DNA of 64,000 nucleotides from UBA6522 sp965221035 (GCA_965221035.1 OZ244860.1:3472001-3536000), one strand, 5' to 3'; shown: positions 6,646-15,956, counted from the stretch's first letter. Notes: a model not told the origin generated them from the letters alone. Translations and numbers: made by a program.

Positions 6646-9557
6646 AATTCAAGCAGAAGGTGCGGTTGCCCGCTGTCTTGCTCGCGCTTTGCGCCGGCGT
6701 CTCCGCCGCCGATGAGCGCCCCAACATCCTGCTGATCCTCGCTGACGACTTGGGCTATGCGGATGTCGGCTTCAATGGCGGCCAGGACGTGTTGACGCCC
6801 AACCTGGACCAGCTCGCAGCGAACGGCATGACTTTCTCGCAGGCGTACGTACCGCACCCGTTCTGCGGGCCGAGCCGTGCGGGCCTGATGACCGGTCGCT
6901 ATCCGCACAAGATCGGCGCGCAGTTCAACCTGCCGGCGGAAGGGTCGAATCTGGGCGTGCCGCGCGGCGAAGTGTTCATCAGCAAGTTGTTGCAGGATGC
7001 CGGTTACTTCACGGGCGCCATCGGCAAGTGGCACCTCGGCGAGGCGCCCGAGTTTCATCCGAACGAACGCGGGTTCGATGTTTTCTACGGTTTTCTTGGT
7101 GGCGGGCACAAGTACTTTCCGGAGGAATTCACAAAGACCTACCACGACCAGGTGGCGGCAGGTAGAACACACATCTGGGAATACCTCCGGCCGCTCGAGC
7201 GCAATGGCGCGGAAGTGGAGGAAACGGAGTACCTGACGGACGGACTGTCGCGGGAGGCCGTCAGCTTTGTCCTTGAGGCCGCGGGCAGGGAGGAACCGTT
7301 CTTCCTGTACCTGGCCTACAACGCGCCGCATACGCCGCTCGAGGCGAAAAATGACGATCTGGCGCTGTTCATGGACATCGCGGACGCGAAGCGCAGAACC
7401 TACGCCGCGATGGTGTATGCGCTAGACCGCGGCGTTGGCGGCGTTGTTAACGCTCTTCGCGAAACAGGACAGCTGGACAGCACGCTCATCGTTTTCCTGA
7501 GCGACAACGGTGGCCGTCTGGACCAGGGCGGAAACAATTTTCCGCTCCGCGAAGGCAAGGGCAGCGTGCACGAAGGCGGCTACCGGTCACCGATGTTCAT
7601 GCACTGGCCGGAGCGTCTGAATGGCGGTACAACGTTCGAGCACCCTGTTCTGGGGCTGGACCTTTACCCGACGTTCGCGGGTCTGGCGGACGCTGTGATA
7701 CCCGCTGACCGACGACAGGACGGGCAAGACATCTGGCAGGACATCGAATCAGGGCGGGACCCGCACGAGGGCGAGTTTCTATTCACGCTGCGGCACAGGA
7801 CGGGATTCAGCGATGCCGCAGTTCGTCGAGATCAGTGGAAGGCCGTTAGCGCGGACGGCCAACCCTGGAAGCTGTTTGATGTCGAGGAAGATGTCGGCGA
7901 GCGTCACGACCTCGGCGCGCAGAACCCTGCCTTGCTCGCAAACATGGTCCGGGAAATGGAGAAGTGGAGCTGGGACAACGCCGAGCCGGGGTGGTTCCAC
8001 ATACCGCGGGAGGGCGTCGAGTGGCGCGAACACGCGATGCCTCGCTTTCACGAGACGTTCGCCGTCGGAGACGCTCCCGATCAGCGGGACCCCGATGCCA
8101 GGCGCGAGCCGCCGGTCTCGGTGACGGTTTCCGACGCGGCGACGCAAGCCGCAACAGCGTCTCCGGTTGCCGTGGCGGCGCAGGTTCCGGAAGCAGGACC
8201 CGGAACCGGGGAGGCACGTGTGCTGCCCCTGTCCGACCCGAACAACACCGGCGGCTGGGTGCTCAACGAGCGCTTCAGCGACGAATTCAACGGTTCCGAA
8301 CTCGACCGCGACAAATGGATCGTGCAGGGCGAGGGCGGCAGGTACTACATCTGGCGCGGGCGGGCGCCGGCACAATACGCGGCGCACAACGTCCGGGTCG
8401 AGGACGGCATGCTGAAGCTGCGCTCGCAGTGGGAGCCGGATTTCGACTTTCATCCGGAGCCGCACAACGGCTTCACCTACGGCGAGTACGATGGCGAGCC
8501 GATGCCGGTGACCGCGGCCGCCGTCATCAGCCGCGACCGCTTCATGCACGGCTACATGGAAGTGCGCACGAGAGCTGCAGACGCGGCCGTGACCAGCGCG
8601 TTCTGGGCGATTGGTCATCAATCGGAGATCGACTTCTACGAACAGCTTGGCCGTCCGAAACGCCAGGGCAATGTTCGGGACAACTACTACATGTTCTCGA
8701 TCTACGACTGGCGACCGCCGGTCGTGCGCCCCAACAAGGTCTGGACGCATGTGCATGAACTGCCGTTTCGCGTGGCCGACGAGTTCCATGTCTACGGCTG
8801 TGAGTGGGAAGACGAAACATTGCGGTTCTACCTTGACGGCGAGCTGGTGCGCGAGGTGACGCGGGACGAGGTCGGCGAGCGCTGGACACTGACCAATCCG
8901 ATGGAATTGTGGTTCGACAAGGAGATTTTCGAGTGGCTCGGCGTGCCCCACGAGGAAGAGTTGCCCGTGGACTACGAAATCGACTACGTGCGCGTCTGGC
9001 AGAAACCGCAACCGAGCCTGATCGACCGCTCGTTCTTCGGCTTCGAGGGGCCGATGATCTTCCCCGAATTTCGCCCTGCGCTTGGCGAGCCGCGCCAGGA
9101 GGGTTGGCGCGACACGTTTGCGCGCGAGTGGTTTGTCGACCAGCAGGCAAGCCGGCACCTGTCGATCAGCGAGGACCGCTTCGTCACGGGCCGCAAGAGC
9201 CTGAAGTTCGAAACCACGGACGGTCTCGGTCCGGACGTTGTCGCGGCATTTTCGCCGCCGGGCTCGGTCGACCTTGAGCCAGGACGGTATGTTCTGGCGA
9301 TGAATATCTGGATCGAGCCGGGGTCGACGGTCAGCCGGCTGCACGTCATCCTCGAAGACCCCTGGCAGGATGTGATTTTCCCACTTGGAAACGTGGACCG
9401 CGGCAACTGGGTCACAATCTACCAGCGCGTCAACCGCACCCAACCATCGTCGGCCAATGACCGCCTGCGTGTCAGCATTCGCAGGAACGAAGCAGGCCGC
9501 GGTCGGAACACCGTCTACCTCGACAATCTGCTCGTGATCCACAATCCGGAGCAGTGA
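6642..9557 (+). CDS. Bifunctional enzyme: N-terminal S1 sulfatase fused to GH16 agarase/porphyranase-type hydrolase
   Basis: A 971-aa secreted protein with three parts. Residues 1-22 are a signal peptide. Residues 25 to about 480 are a complete sulfatase: LADDLGYADVG, Cys-type motif CGPSR at 75-79, GKWHLGEAP, LSDNGG. After a proline/alanine-rich linker (about 490-535), residues 540-790 are a GH16 domain with catalytic EIDFYE (nucleophile E662, D664, acid/base E667) and the closing VDYEIDYVRVWQK. Residues 800-971 are a beta-rich module also found behind the stand-alone GH16 at 18257-19753 (both begin FGFEGPMIF). Sulfatases and GH16 enzymes are normally separate proteins in such loci, so the fusion could couple desulfation to chain cleavage (inference). 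It overlaps the genes on both sides by 4 nt. Confidence 0.92.
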   Translation: MKFKQKVRLPAVLLALCAGVSAADERPNILLILADDLGYADVGFNGGQDVLTPNLDQLAANGMTFSQAYVPHPFCGPSRAGLMTGRYPHKIGAQFNLPAEGSNLGVPRGEVFISKLLQDAGYFTGAIGKWHLGEAPEFHPNERGFDVFYGFLGGGHKYFPEEFTKTYHDQVAAGRTHIWEYLRPLERNGAEVEETEYLTDGLSREAVSFVLEAAGREEPFFLYLAYNAPHTPLEAKNDDLALFMDIADAKRRTYAAMVYALDRGVGGVVNALRETGQLDSTLIVFLSDNGGRLDQGGNNFPLREGKGSVHEGGYRSPMFMHWPERLNGGTTFEHPVLGLDLYPTFAGLADAVIPADRRQDGQDIWQDIESGRDPHEGEFLFTLRHRTGFSDAAVRRDQWKAVSADGQPWKLFDVEEDVGERHDLGAQNPALLANMVREMEKWSWDNAEPGWFHIPREGVEWREHAMPRFHETFAVGDAPDQRDPDARREPPVSVTVSDAATQAATASPVAVAAQVPEAGPGTGEARVLPLSDPNNTGGWVLNERFSDEFNGSELDRDKWIVQGEGGRYYIWRGRAPAQYAAHNVRVEDGMLKLRSQWEPDFDFHPEPHNGFTYGEYDGEPMPVTAAAVISRDRFMHGYMEVRTRAADAAVTSAFWAIGHQSEIDFYEQLGRPKRQGNVRDNYYMFSIYDWRPPVVRPNKVWTHVHELPFRVADEFHVYGCEWEDETLRFYLDGELVREVTRDEVGERWTLTNPMELWFDKEIFEWLGVPHEEELPVDYEIDYVRVWQKPQPSLIDRSFFGFEGPMIFPEFRPALGEPRQEGWRDTFAREWFVDQQASRHLSISEDRFVTGRKSLKFETTDGLGPDVVAAFSPPGSVDLEPGRYVLAMNIWIEPGSTVSRLHVILEDPWQDVIFPLGNVDRGNWVTIYQRVNRTQPSSANDRLRVSIRRNEAGRGRNTVYLDNLLVIHNPEQ

Positions 9558-9643
9558 AGATTTCGGACTCCGGCAATTGGTGGCAATCCGCTTCTCCCCG
9601 CGGAAAACCGAGTGTGCGGGGCGGGCAACCCTTCTGGGCCGGA

Positions 9644-12289
9644 ATGCCACGAATGACAGGGCAACGAACTCTTGCGACTTGCGCACTGGCATCGGCCTTG
9701 TGCGTTTGCGCAAACGCCCAGGTTGACCCGGCGAGCGACCCGGACGTCCAGCCATGGGCAAGCGACCTGAGACATGCCTATCGGCTCGCGTGGTCTGATG
9801 AATTCGAAGGGACGACACTCGATACGGGCAGGTGGAAATACCGGACGGACTCGAAACTCTGGAGCACCCAGTTGCCCGAAAACATGTCCGTGTCCGGCGG
9901 ATACGCCCGCATCGCGTTGAGAAAACAGAATGCAGGCGGCATGGAGTACACCGGCGCCGGCATCATTTCAAAAGAGTACTTCCGCTACGGCTACTATGAA
10001 GCGCGCATCAGGGTGCCGTCGGGCGAGGGTTGGCACACGAGTTTCTGGATGATGGACAGCCAACACGAGGAGTCCGACACCTCGCAACTCGAACTTAGCC
10101 CGATGGAGAACGACTCTTTCGACCTGACACGCTACTCGACCGATATTCACCAGTGGCGTTCCGACCTCGGGCATTTCGCTCGCTTCACGCATGTCTCCCA
10201 CCCGGACACGTCGCTCGATGAATTTCATGTCTACGGCGTCGAACTCACGCCCGACGGGGCCCGCTACTACTTCAATGGTGAACTGGTTCACACCAAGACA
10301 TTGCTCTTCCAGCGATTCATGACGGAAGAGGAGGCCGCCGGGCGACACCCGCTGGTGCGCGACTTCTCGGAATTCGAGCACAACGACATGAATATCTGGT
10401 TTACGAGCATTGCCGCGGAACTTGGCGGGACGACACGGGTCGACGATTCCATGCTGCCTGCCGAGGCCGTCGCCGACTATGTTCGATTCTTTGCGACCGA
10501 GACGCCGGTACCGTCATCGATGTTCGTGGAGGTCACCGACGTGATCCCATTTGAACAGCGTGCAAGGCGCAAGTGGGACAATGCGGTCGTCGCCGACCTG
10601 GACCGGGATGGCCTGCAGGACATGATCATCGTCGAGCATGGACACACGGTGCGGGTGTTTTGGAATCTTGGTGGCTCGTTTTCGGAGCCACAGGATATTG
10701 CCGTCGGAGATCTGCACGGTATCGCCATCGCGGACTTCGACCGCGATGGGCGCATGGACGTGTTGATCGCACAGGGTGGCGGCGACGGCGCCAACCCTCG
10801 CCGGCCGTTGCGGTTCCAGGTGACGCGGGACCGGACGTTCGAAGATGGCGCCGCCCTGGATTACTTCGAACCGGGCCGGGGCCGGGCAGTCAGGTCTCTG
10901 GATGCCGATGGAGACGGTTCGACCGACCTGCTGGTGACGGGTTTTCCCCTGGCGACCCAGGAAAGGGGCGCGAACCACCTGTACGACAATACGGGCGGCG
11001 GCCGGTTCGAATTCGTCACCCATCTGCCGCAGGCGCAGTGGATGGGGTATCGGGCCCAGATAACCGACTTCAACGTCGATCACGACCCCGACATCCTGTT
11101 CTATGGCGGCGCCGACATGGTCACTTTGACCGGGGGCAGCGGAATGGCGTTTACGGAGTCGACGGAACAAGTGCTGGGCGACCTGGCCGACACGTCGCAT
11201 GTCAGCAACGTCGTCGAGATCGACTTCGACAATGACGGCGATTTCGATCTGTTCCTGACACGCGCCGAGCCGCAATTCGATCTGGAAACCTACCATGACG
11301 CGGATGGCCGCCGCTTCGCGTTTCTGGTATTCCGGGATTCGTTCCGGTTCGACCTTGAGGTCGAGGGTTCCCTGAGCGTAGAGAATCTGCAGGTCACCTA
11401 TCCGCACTACGACGTCCTTGTGGGCAGGGACAGGCGCAAGCTCGAGTTCGGTACCGACCGCCACGGCGGCAAGGACTTCGAGCTCATGCCGGCCGACTCC
11501 GAGGGTTGGCCGGCAGGTACGACCGAAGGCGGTTTGTACATCGGCTATCTCGGCGATGGCAGGTGGCGTGTCGGCGGCCAGGCGCATTCCCGAACGGCCG
11601 CCGTATTCGGCAATGTCACATCGGCGCCAGCGGTCGAGCCGCAAGCGGAATTGCCGGCGAGGCTGTTCGAAAACCGCGGTGGTACCTTTGTCGATGTCAC
11701 CGCCGAGGCGGGCATCTCAATCAACGAGCAGACCACGGGCGCGGCGACGGGCGACTTCGACAACAACGGCTGGGCCGACCTTGCCGTGCTTCGCTACGGC
11801 GACATGGCCACGGCCAGTGAGCATATCGTCTATCTCAACCAGGGGGAGGGGCGATTCGTGCGCGCCGAAGATCACGGCATCGCGTCGAGGCGGGTCGGGA
11901 CAACGGGCGGGTCCGTGGAGCCATTCGATTACGATCTTGATGGCGCGCTTGACCTCATCTACTCGAACGAAAGGGGCAATTGGCATTTGCTTGGCAACAA
12001 CGTCCACGCCCTGGGCAACCATGTGATTGTCTCCGTCGGAGACTCTCCGGGTGGCGAGGCGAGCGCGCTGGGTGCCTTGCTGACCGTCGAAGCCTGCGGC
12101 AATACCTACAGGCGGAGGGTCGGTGCAACGTCCGCCGCATTCTCGCAAGGCATGAATACCAACCTGCACGTTGGCCTGGGCGCCTGCGAGACGATTGACG
12201 GGGCCACGGTTCGTTGGACGGACGGCGAAGTCAGCGATGCGGAGACGCCGGTCGTGAACACCCGGGTTTTGGTTGGCCGGCTGCGCTGA
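9644..12289 (+). CDS. Secreted GH16-like domain with FG-GAP/VCBS repeats and ASPIC/UnbV C-terminus
   Basis: An 881-aa exported protein. The start chosen at ATG 9644 gives a normal signal peptide (MPRMTGQRTLATCALASA...); a GTG at 9554 overlapping the previous stop is possible, and ATG 9653 is equally acceptable. Residues about 45-280 have the GH16 fold signature (WSDEFEGTTLDTGRWKY, YGYYEARIRVPSGEGWHTSFW, LDEFHVYGVELTPDGARYYF). The usual ExDxxE motif reads ELSPME (E150, S152, E155), so the middle Asp is replaced. From about residue 290 onward come FG-GAP/VCBS calcium-binding-type repeats (DLDRDGLQDM, DFDRDGRMDV, DADGDGSTDL, DFDNDGDFDL), and the last 80 or so residues match UnbV/ASPIC. It may be a weak or altered GH16, or a glycan-binding protein. 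It closes the sulfatase operon. Confidence 0.85.
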   Translation: MPRMTGQRTLATCALASALCVCANAQVDPASDPDVQPWASDLRHAYRLAWSDEFEGTTLDTGRWKYRTDSKLWSTQLPENMSVSGGYARIALRKQNAGGMEYTGAGIISKEYFRYGYYEARIRVPSGEGWHTSFWMMDSQHEESDTSQLELSPMENDSFDLTRYSTDIHQWRSDLGHFARFTHVSHPDTSLDEFHVYGVELTPDGARYYFNGELVHTKTLLFQRFMTEEEAAGRHPLVRDFSEFEHNDMNIWFTSIAAELGGTTRVDDSMLPAEAVADYVRFFATETPVPSSMFVEVTDVIPFEQRARRKWDNAVVADLDRDGLQDMIIVEHGHTVRVFWNLGGSFSEPQDIAVGDLHGIAIADFDRDGRMDVLIAQGGGDGANPRRPLRFQVTRDRTFEDGAALDYFEPGRGRAVRSLDADGDGSTDLLVTGFPLATQERGANHLYDNTGGGRFEFVTHLPQAQWMGYRAQITDFNVDHDPDILFYGGADMVTLTGGSGMAFTESTEQVLGDLADTSHVSNVVEIDFDNDGDFDLFLTRAEPQFDLETYHDADGRRFAFLVFRDSFRFDLEVEGSLSVENLQVTYPHYDVLVGRDRRKLEFGTDRHGGKDFELMPADSEGWPAGTTEGGLYIGYLGDGRWRVGGQAHSRTAAVFGNVTSAPAVEPQAELPARLFENRGGTFVDVTAEAGISINEQTTGAATGDFDNNGWADLAVLRYGDMATASEHIVYLNQGEGRFVRAEDHGIASRRVGTTGGSVEPFDYDLDGALDLIYSNERGNWHLLGNNVHALGNHVIVSVGDSPGGEASALGALLTVEACGNTYRRRVGATSAAFSQGMNTNLHVGLGACETIDGATVRWTDGEVSDAETPVVNTRVLVGRLR

Positions 12290-12682
12290 GCAGCGCTTGC
12301 CGGTGTGTAGTATTACTCTCGGTATTCACGATTCAGTCGAACCCATCACGGTCAGCACAATCGGATCTCCGAACTGGATCGCGGAATACGCCTCGGTAAA
12401 ATGTTCCAATCTATTGGCCAGCTGTTAACATCCAAAGCCAATTTCTTCATCCATCTCCATAAACAAAGGAGTTTCGTAAATTGACGCGTTGTGCGCTACA
12501 CACGCAGCGCACCATCAAAGTCTCGGCGGTTGGCAGGCGTTTGCGTACTTGCATGGTTGCTGCTGACGTCAAGCTACTACCATACCCAGCCCTCACATCC
12601 CCATGCCCTCCGAATATCGATTGGCATGCGTGAATCGCTGCAAACACCGCTGTCCCACCAATTGCCGTCTGGCCAACATCCC
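12290..12682. other. Intergenic stretch without a recognised gene
   Basis: This stretch separates the sulfatase/GH16 operon from the first insertion sequence and is visibly less GC-rich than the flanking genes. The only open frame (12491-12685) has no protein-like features. No convincing terminator hairpin or promoter was seen. Confidence 0.5.
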
Positions 12683-12699
12683 TAACCCAAGTTTACCAA
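12683..12699. repeat. Left terminal inverted repeat of IS A
   Basis: TAACCCAAGTTTACCAA, inverted complement of 14760-14776 with one mismatch, and the same as the left end of IS B (15846-15862) except for one base. Confidence 0.8.
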
Positions 12700-12724
12700 T
12701 CAAAATTTTAATGTGAGCATAATC

Positions 12725-12760
12725 AGTGCCTTACGGGCACGTTTTTTCGCGTAAGGCACT
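12725..12760. repeat. Perfect 11-bp stem-loop inside IS A, downstream of the transposase
   Basis: AGTGCCTTACG (12725-12735) and CGTAAGGCACT (12750-12760) are exact inverted repeats around a 14-nt loop containing a T run. The hairpin lies between the terminal repeat and the transposase stop. It could end transposase transcription or block entering transcription. The right arm overlaps the conserved GGCACTACA motif (12755-12763). Confidence 0.6.
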
Positions 12761-12793
12761 ACATTTGCGTTTTTTTCGCGCGTTTGCCCCGGT

Positions 12794-14641
12794 TCAGATC
12801 AGTTTCCTGACGAAGCCGCCGGCGTCGGGGTCGATGCCGAGGGCCTCGTAGATGGGCTTTTGGTGCGGTTCCAGGGCGGTGGCCTTGCGCAGGTGCAGGG
12901 CGCGCCCGTCGGCGCAGCGGAAGGTGGCGGTGACGCGGCATCGCGGGGCGAGGCGGTCGCGCAGGGCGGTCCAGCTGGCGGTTTCGCCGCGTTCGCGCAG
13001 GCGCCGGCGAACGATCTGCACGAGTTGATAGGCGATCACGGCGATGAACAGATGCCCTTCGGTGCGCCTGGGCGCGCGGTGGTGGATGGGGCGCAGGCCG
13101 AGTTCGGACTTCAGGCAGCGGAACACGGCTTCCAGGTCCGTCAGCGTGATGTAGGTTCTCCACAGCCGCTCGGCGTCCCAGTCCGTCAGGTTGGTGCGCA
13201 GGCAGTACACGCCGGGCAGGTCGGCCATGGTGCCCTTGGCGGGATCGCGGGCGAAGGCGACGGAGACGACGCGCTCGCCCTGCACGGTCAGGTCGAGCTT
13301 GTAATACCCGGCCACGCGCCGGTGCTTGGCCTTGAGCCGTCCGATGCGTTCGTTGATCTGTTCGGGCTTGCGCCGCGCGCGGGGCTTGGACAGGCCCTCG
13401 GCGAGCTTCGTCAACGCCGCCTCGTAACGGGCGCACAGCCGCTGGAGCATGGCGCGCTCCTTCTGCGCGCGTTGCTCGGAGTAACAGTTCAGGCGGACTT
13501 CGCCCGAGTCCTTGCAGACCCTTCGATCCAGATGCAGCGTGTGTCCGGACGCGGTGGCGAGGGCTTCGGCGGCCTCGGCGTCGAACTCGCGCTTGCGCTT
13601 GCGGCTGACGACGAGATAGCGGTAGCCGGCTTCGCGCAACCAGCCGATCTGCGCCTCCGTGGCGATGCCCCGGTCCATGACCACCGGGGCGTCGGCCGGA
13701 GCGCCCAGGCCCTCCAGCATCCCCCGCAGCGTGGTGTGCTCGCGCACGTTGCCGGCGAACACCCGGGACCGGCTCACGAACCCCGAGCCGTCCAGCACCA
13801 GACCGAGGGTGAGCAGGGGACAGTCGCTGCGCTTCTCCTTGGAATGCCCGTGCCGCGCCAGCGGCTGCTGGGCCGCCTCGCCTTCGAAGTAGGTGTTGGT
13901 CAGATCGTACAGCGTGACCGTGGCCGAGAGGCCGAACAGGTCCATGGCGCGCTCGTACAGTTGCCCCTCGATGGCGTCGCGGTGCTTGACCAGGGCGTCA
14001 GAGGCCCGGTACAGCTGCATCGCCCCCATGGCCTCGTAGTCCACGCCCAGCAACTCGCCCAGAGCGCTGTCGCGGCGCAGCCAGCGGTGCGTCTCGCGCT
14101 CGCTGCCGGGATGCGCCAGACGCCCGACGATCAGCCCGGCGGCGGCCGCGCGCAGCGCGCCGTTGACGCCAAGCTCCTCCAGCAGCCGCATCAGCCCGAC
14201 CTGCTCCATGGCCCACAGCCCCACCTGCTCCACGCCCACGCCGCGCGGACGGGCCAGTTCCATGGAATCGGGGTGCACCGACACGTCGTCCCCCTCGACC
14301 CCTTCCGCCCCGCCCACTCTTCTCGCCAGCAGCAACGCGGCGATGCGTTGCGCCTCGGCCTCGATCGCCGGGGGCACATCGTCGAGCAGCCCCGGCTGCG
14401 CGTCGAGCAGATCCTCGATGCGCGCGCACAGCCGCGGCCACGCATCGGACTCGATCTCGAAGTGCCGCCCGAGGTTCAGCAGCGTGCGCTGGCGGACCTT
14501 GCCGCCGCGCCGCTCGCTGCGCACCAGCCGGTGGGTCGTGTAGGCCGAACCGTCCTTGGCGCGGCGGGTTTGAGTGCGGCGGATGAACACACGGGAATGA
14601 TCGGCCAGCCCCCGGAAGGATGTCAATACATCCAGAGACAA
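12794..14641 (-). CDS. IS1634/IS4-type DDE transposase (IS A)
   Basis: A 615-aa transposase. The DDE catalytic residues can be placed in TLYDLTNTYFEGE (first Asp), APVVMDRGIATEAQIGW (second Asp) and DLEAVFRCLKSELGLRPIHH (Glu in the IS4-type YREK-like region). The N-terminus reads VFIRRTQTRR and VRQRTLLNLGRHF, shared with IS B. The length and motif order fit the IS1634 group of IS4-like elements. The frame is intact, so the element may still be active. The ATG at 14641 lies within the conserved end region; a slightly downstream start is possible. The long open frame on the opposite strand is a high-GC shadow. Confidence 0.92.
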   Translation of the reverse strand: MSLDVLTSFRGLADHSRVFIRRTQTRRAKDGSAYTTHRLVRSERRGGKVRQRTLLNLGRHFEIESDAWPRLCARIEDLLDAQPGLLDDVPPAIEAEAQRIAALLLARRVGGAEGVEGDDVSVHPDSMELARPRGVGVEQVGLWAMEQVGLMRLLEELGVNGALRAAAAGLIVGRLAHPGSERETHRWLRRDSALGELLGVDYEAMGAMQLYRASDALVKHRDAIEGQLYERAMDLFGLSATVTLYDLTNTYFEGEAAQQPLARHGHSKEKRSDCPLLTLGLVLDGSGFVSRSRVFAGNVREHTTLRGMLEGLGAPADAPVVMDRGIATEAQIGWLREAGYRYLVVSRKRKREFDAEAAEALATASGHTLHLDRRVCKDSGEVRLNCYSEQRAQKERAMLQRLCARYEAALTKLAEGLSKPRARRKPEQINERIGRLKAKHRRVAGYYKLDLTVQGERVVSVAFARDPAKGTMADLPGVYCLRTNLTDWDAERLWRTYITLTDLEAVFRCLKSELGLRPIHHRAPRRTEGHLFIAVIAYQLVQIVRRRLRERGETASWTALRDRLAPRCRVTATFRCADGRALHLRKATALEPHQKPIYEALGIDPDAGGFVRKLI

Positions 14642-14759
14642 TTATGGCACTACATTCAGAAACGACGGCGACCGGACACCATCAATCAACCACTTGCGCG
14701 CGCAAACCGCCCGCCGTATCCTCGAATTCCGCCCATTTCAGGGGCCAAATGGGATCAAG

Positions 14760-14776
14760 TTGGTAAACTTGGGCTA
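14760..14776. repeat. Right terminal inverted repeat of IS A
   Basis: TTGGTAAACTTGGGCTA, the inverted complement of the left end at 12683-12699 with one mismatch. Confidence 0.8.
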
Positions 14777-15193
14777 ATCCTGCCTTATCTCGGTTGGTAC
14801 GGTCGGATCGTTACAAGCACTATCTCCCGGTGATGGGGTCCATAAGTCGGGATCTGCTGTGTCTTGTTGTTGATCTTCGTTGTCGGCGTACTCGTCGTTG
14901 TCTCCTAGCGTGTAAGCGGTTAGGCGCGTTGGATTCAGCGGTGTGTGCTCCAGATTTTCTCGGCAATCGAGTATGATCGACGCGGCAACTGCGGGGTTTC
15001 CCGCCGAGATCATAGAGCAGGGATCGGTAAGTGCCATTCTGGCGATGCCTTTGCCATAGTTGACGGAAACTTCCACAGGGGTTGGGACAACGTCCCATTC
15101 GTAGGGCTCGTCAATGGCTTCCCATCCTACCCAGGCTGCCCCCCTCCGAAATTTCTTGGGCGTACTGGAGGATTTGGGACGGTGCTGCTGCAA
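14774..15193 (-). CDS. Hypothetical protein, doubtful, 3' end inside IS A
   Basis: A 139-codon frame whose stop lies in the terminal repeat of IS A, so any original gene here has been cut by the insertion. The sequence is polar (Asp/Glu/Asn/Gln-rich near DNDEYADNEDQQQD), with no recognisable domain. It starts 2 bp behind the stop of the small membrane-protein frame upstream and could be a frameshifted continuation of it, or non-coding. Confidence 0.25.
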   Translation of the reverse strand: MQQHRPKSSSTPKKFRRGAAWVGWEAIDEPYEWDVVPTPVEVSVNYGKGIARMALTDPCSMISAGNPAVAASIILDCRENLEHTPLNPTRLTAYTLGDNDEYADNEDQQQDTADPDLWTPSPGDSACNDPTVPTEIRQD

Positions 15194-15194
15194 C

Positions 15195-15605
15195 TTATAC
15201 CGCGACGCTTGCGACCACTACGCCGCCGTGTACTGCGTGTACCAATGAATGTAAGTCGCCATACAGTCTCAGGTCGGGTGGAATCTTGAAACAGAAATCT
15301 GCCAAGTTTGACTGCCGATAGTAGTGCAATCGTGAGTCAATCGCCATGTCGATTTCGTCTTCGAACAGTTCTGAATATCCGTTGAACAGGCGCTCTTCCA
15401 CGTCAATGGCGCAACGCTCTAGTGAGTCGTAAGCGTATGTTTGCGCGAAAATTTTGAACCCAGCGAACATAATGAACATCGTAACGAACACGAAGATGGC
15501 TACGCGCGTGCCGGTCGGTTCGCCTTCCTCGGTTCCTATCCAACGCCAATATGCGCGCACCCATCTGAGTGGTGCGAGGATTATATTTACCTTTTTCCCC
15601 CTCAC
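15195..15605 (-). CDS. Hypothetical small membrane protein between the two insertion sequences
   Basis: A 136-aa frame, not recognised as a known family. It has a basic N-terminus with a Trp/Arg cluster (WVRAYWRWIG), one strong membrane segment (VAIFVFVTMFIMFAGFKIF, about residues 35-53), then a soluble acidic stretch with protein-like composition (DVEERLFNGYSELFEDEIDM). The start is a GTG at 15605 with no good ribosome site, so the true start is uncertain. It lies between IS A and IS B, in sequence that looks less GC-rich than the agar genes, and may be cargo carried by them or a remnant of the pre-insertion chromosome. Confidence 0.45.
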   Translation of the reverse strand: MRGKKVNIILAPLRWVRAYWRWIGTEEGEPTGTRVAIFVFVTMFIMFAGFKIFAQTYAYDSLERCAIDVEERLFNGYSELFEDEIDMAIDSRLHYYRQSNLADFCFKIPPDLRLYGDLHSLVHAVHGGVVVASVAV

Positions 15606-15618
15606 GTTGATTACGCAT

Positions 15619-15845
15619 CCCGGTCGCCCACGGGCACCGGGCCGTTGCGATCCATCCGCAGAAGGGGAGGGAAGTTCCGCTTGTTCGCGAAGGCTTGGTA
15701 GCTACTCCGAAGCCGGGTTATTGACTGTTGCATTCAGCGGACAGCCCGGCAGTTCCGGGCCTTCTGCAAATGAATCTCAAACCCAACCTTCCCACACTCC
15801 GCCTCGACGCGTCAATTCTTTTAGTCTGAAATTCCGGAGCAGGCC
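15619..15845. other. Intergenic stretch left of IS B
   Basis: No convincing gene or site was seen here. Frames that cross it on the plus strand lack protein-like features and run into the insertion sequence. Confidence 0.4.
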
Positions 15846-15862
15846 TAGCCCAAGTTTACCAA
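15846..15862. repeat. Left terminal inverted repeat of IS B
   Basis: TAGCCCAAGTTTACCAA, paired with 17945-17961 (15 of 17 complementary). Confidence 0.8.
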
Positions 15863-15956
15863 CCATTTTGACAAGTTGTTTTATATCAACAGGTTACGTT
15901 GCCAATTATCCGCGTATGGCACTACAAACGCGGTGAAACCGGTTTTTTCGGGGATC

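Larger units (their letters stand above)
12683..14776. mobile_element. Insertion sequence A, IS1634/IS4-type, apparently complete
   Basis: A 2.1-kb element holding one intact DDE transposase gene on the minus strand. It is bounded by inverted repeats: TAACCCAAGTTTACCAA at 12683-12699, and its near-perfect complement TTGGTAAACTTGGGCTA at 14760-14776 (one mismatch in 17). The flanks ATCCC (12678-12682) and ATCCT (14777-14781) could be a 5-bp target duplication with one change. A second, diverged copy (15846-17961) has the same architecture. The family is inferred from the transposase; the exact outer base is uncertain by one or two positions. Confidence 0.85.

Noticed and set aside
7779..9818. 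679-codon minus-strand frame opposite the fusion enzyme
   Set aside because: It has the Arg/His/Ala-rich composition of an antisense frame, while the plus strand encodes the GH16 domain with intact catalytic residues.
12491..12685. 64-codon frame in the gap before IS A
   Set aside because: It has no ribosome site, no protein-like composition, and runs into the IS end.
12755..12763. GGCACTACA taken first as the outer end of the insertion sequences
   Set aside because: The copies at the two ends are direct, not inverted. True inverted repeats (TARCCCAAGTTTACCAA type) were found further out on both elements.
12860..14833. 657-codon plus-strand frame opposite the IS A transposase (and a similar one at 16251-17888 opposite IS B)
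   Set aside because: These are mirror shadows of conserved transposase genes; both elements show them because the coding strand is conserved, not because they are genes.
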